NCBI GenBank assembly: GCA_019686145.1
Contig: JADGHK010000021.1
Location: 1 to 14,122, forward strand
Source: Bryobacteraceae bacterium
GTDB taxonomy: Bacteria; Acidobacteriota; Terriglobia; Bryobacterales; Bryobacteraceae
Reading direction: 5' to 3'
DNA length: 14,122 bases
In this document: one piece after another, positions 14,079 through 14,122 of the stretch
How the letters are laid out: each line of letters opens with the position of its first letter
How positions within the stretch are numbered: the first letter of the stretch is position 1
Notes under the pieces: generated by a model
The model's database searches: none
The model's input: the letters and a program-made list of their open reading frames with translations, nothing else
Told to the model about the DNA's origin: nothing
Program-made: the position numbers and the translations under genes

Positions 14079-14122
14079 ATGGTTCGCACAACGGGAATCA
14101 ACGGCGTCGCCGTCGACCAACT
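14079..14122 (+). CDS. Start of a further gene, cut by the window end; possibly OsmC-like
   Basis: Only 14 full codons plus two bases are present (reading MVRTTGINGVAVDQ, with the next codon beginning CT, so probably Leu). A very strong Shine-Dalgarno, GAGGAGGA at 14066-14073, lies 5 bases before the ATG, which makes a real start likely. The NGV-VDQL beginning resembles N termini that I associate with some OsmC-family peroxidases, and a redox role would suit the nearby msrA. That similarity is too short to trust. The 181 bases between rpiB and this start contain no other convincing gene. Confidence 0.6.
   Translation, partial: MVRTTGINGVAVDQ

Noticed and set aside
13415..14101. Minus-strand open frame of 228 codons across rpiB
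   Set aside because: Antisense to rpiB, which has an intact active site and ribosome binding site; no domain is recognisable in the minus frame.

Overview
The window looks like chromosomal DNA of a GC-rich Gram-negative bacterium, most probably an Acidobacteriota member of the Bryobacterales/Solibacter type. The main pointer is the secreted VWFA-related protein at 11516-12613, whose N-terminal strand pattern and C-terminal YLLSYNP...RPGYW ending match the VWFA-related family (TIGR03436) that is expanded in Acidobacteria. High GC, many signal-peptide enzymes and a mix of Shine-Dalgarno and apparently leaderless genes fit this. I see no tRNA, rRNA, CRISPR array, transposase, integrase or phage gene. 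Coding density is high; the longest gene-free stretch is about 180 bases.

Layout. (a) 1-1161: the 3' part of a PAS-containing sensor histidine kinase, closed by a strong hairpin directly after the stop. (b) 1332-1850: a small exported protein of unknown role with a textbook ribosome binding site. (c) 1981-2796, minus strand: a two-domain GNAT acetyltransferase, convergent with (b); a long inverted repeat lies between them. (d) 2866-6612: a three-gene plus-strand cluster of an exported YtcJ-like amidohydrolase, an NAD-dependent epimerase/dehydratase-like protein lacking the usual YxxxK lysine, and a DapA-superfamily aldolase whose start overlaps the epimerase stop. (e) 6695-6922: a DUF2061 membrane protein, apparently leaderless, with an inverted repeat just upstream of a perfect TATAAT. 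(f) 9260-6993, minus strand: an amidase followed by an exported endonuclease/exonuclease/phosphatase-family hydrolase. (g) 9329-12613: a molybdenum-cofactor operon, moeA-moaC-mogA with overlapping stops and starts, followed 20 bases later by the VWFA-related secreted protein. (h) 12701-13897: membrane-anchored MsrA and ribose-5-phosphate isomerase B. (i) 14079 onward: the first 14 complete codons of another gene with a very strong ribosome binding site, cut by the window end.

How they fit together. The Moco genes cover the pyranopterin step (MoaC), adenylylation of molybdopterin (MogA) and molybdate insertion (MoeA); moaA, moaD, moaE and mobA are not in the window. The amidohydrolase-epimerase-aldolase cluster reads as a catabolic or sugar-acid module of unknown substrate. 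The most unusual items are the lysine-less epimerase paired with the divergent aldolase, three start codons 6-8 bases downstream of -10-like hexamers (candidate leaderless transcripts, each with a palindrome nearby), and a VWFA-like protein with a degenerate metal site placed behind the Moco genes. No clearly novel defence or mobile system is visible.
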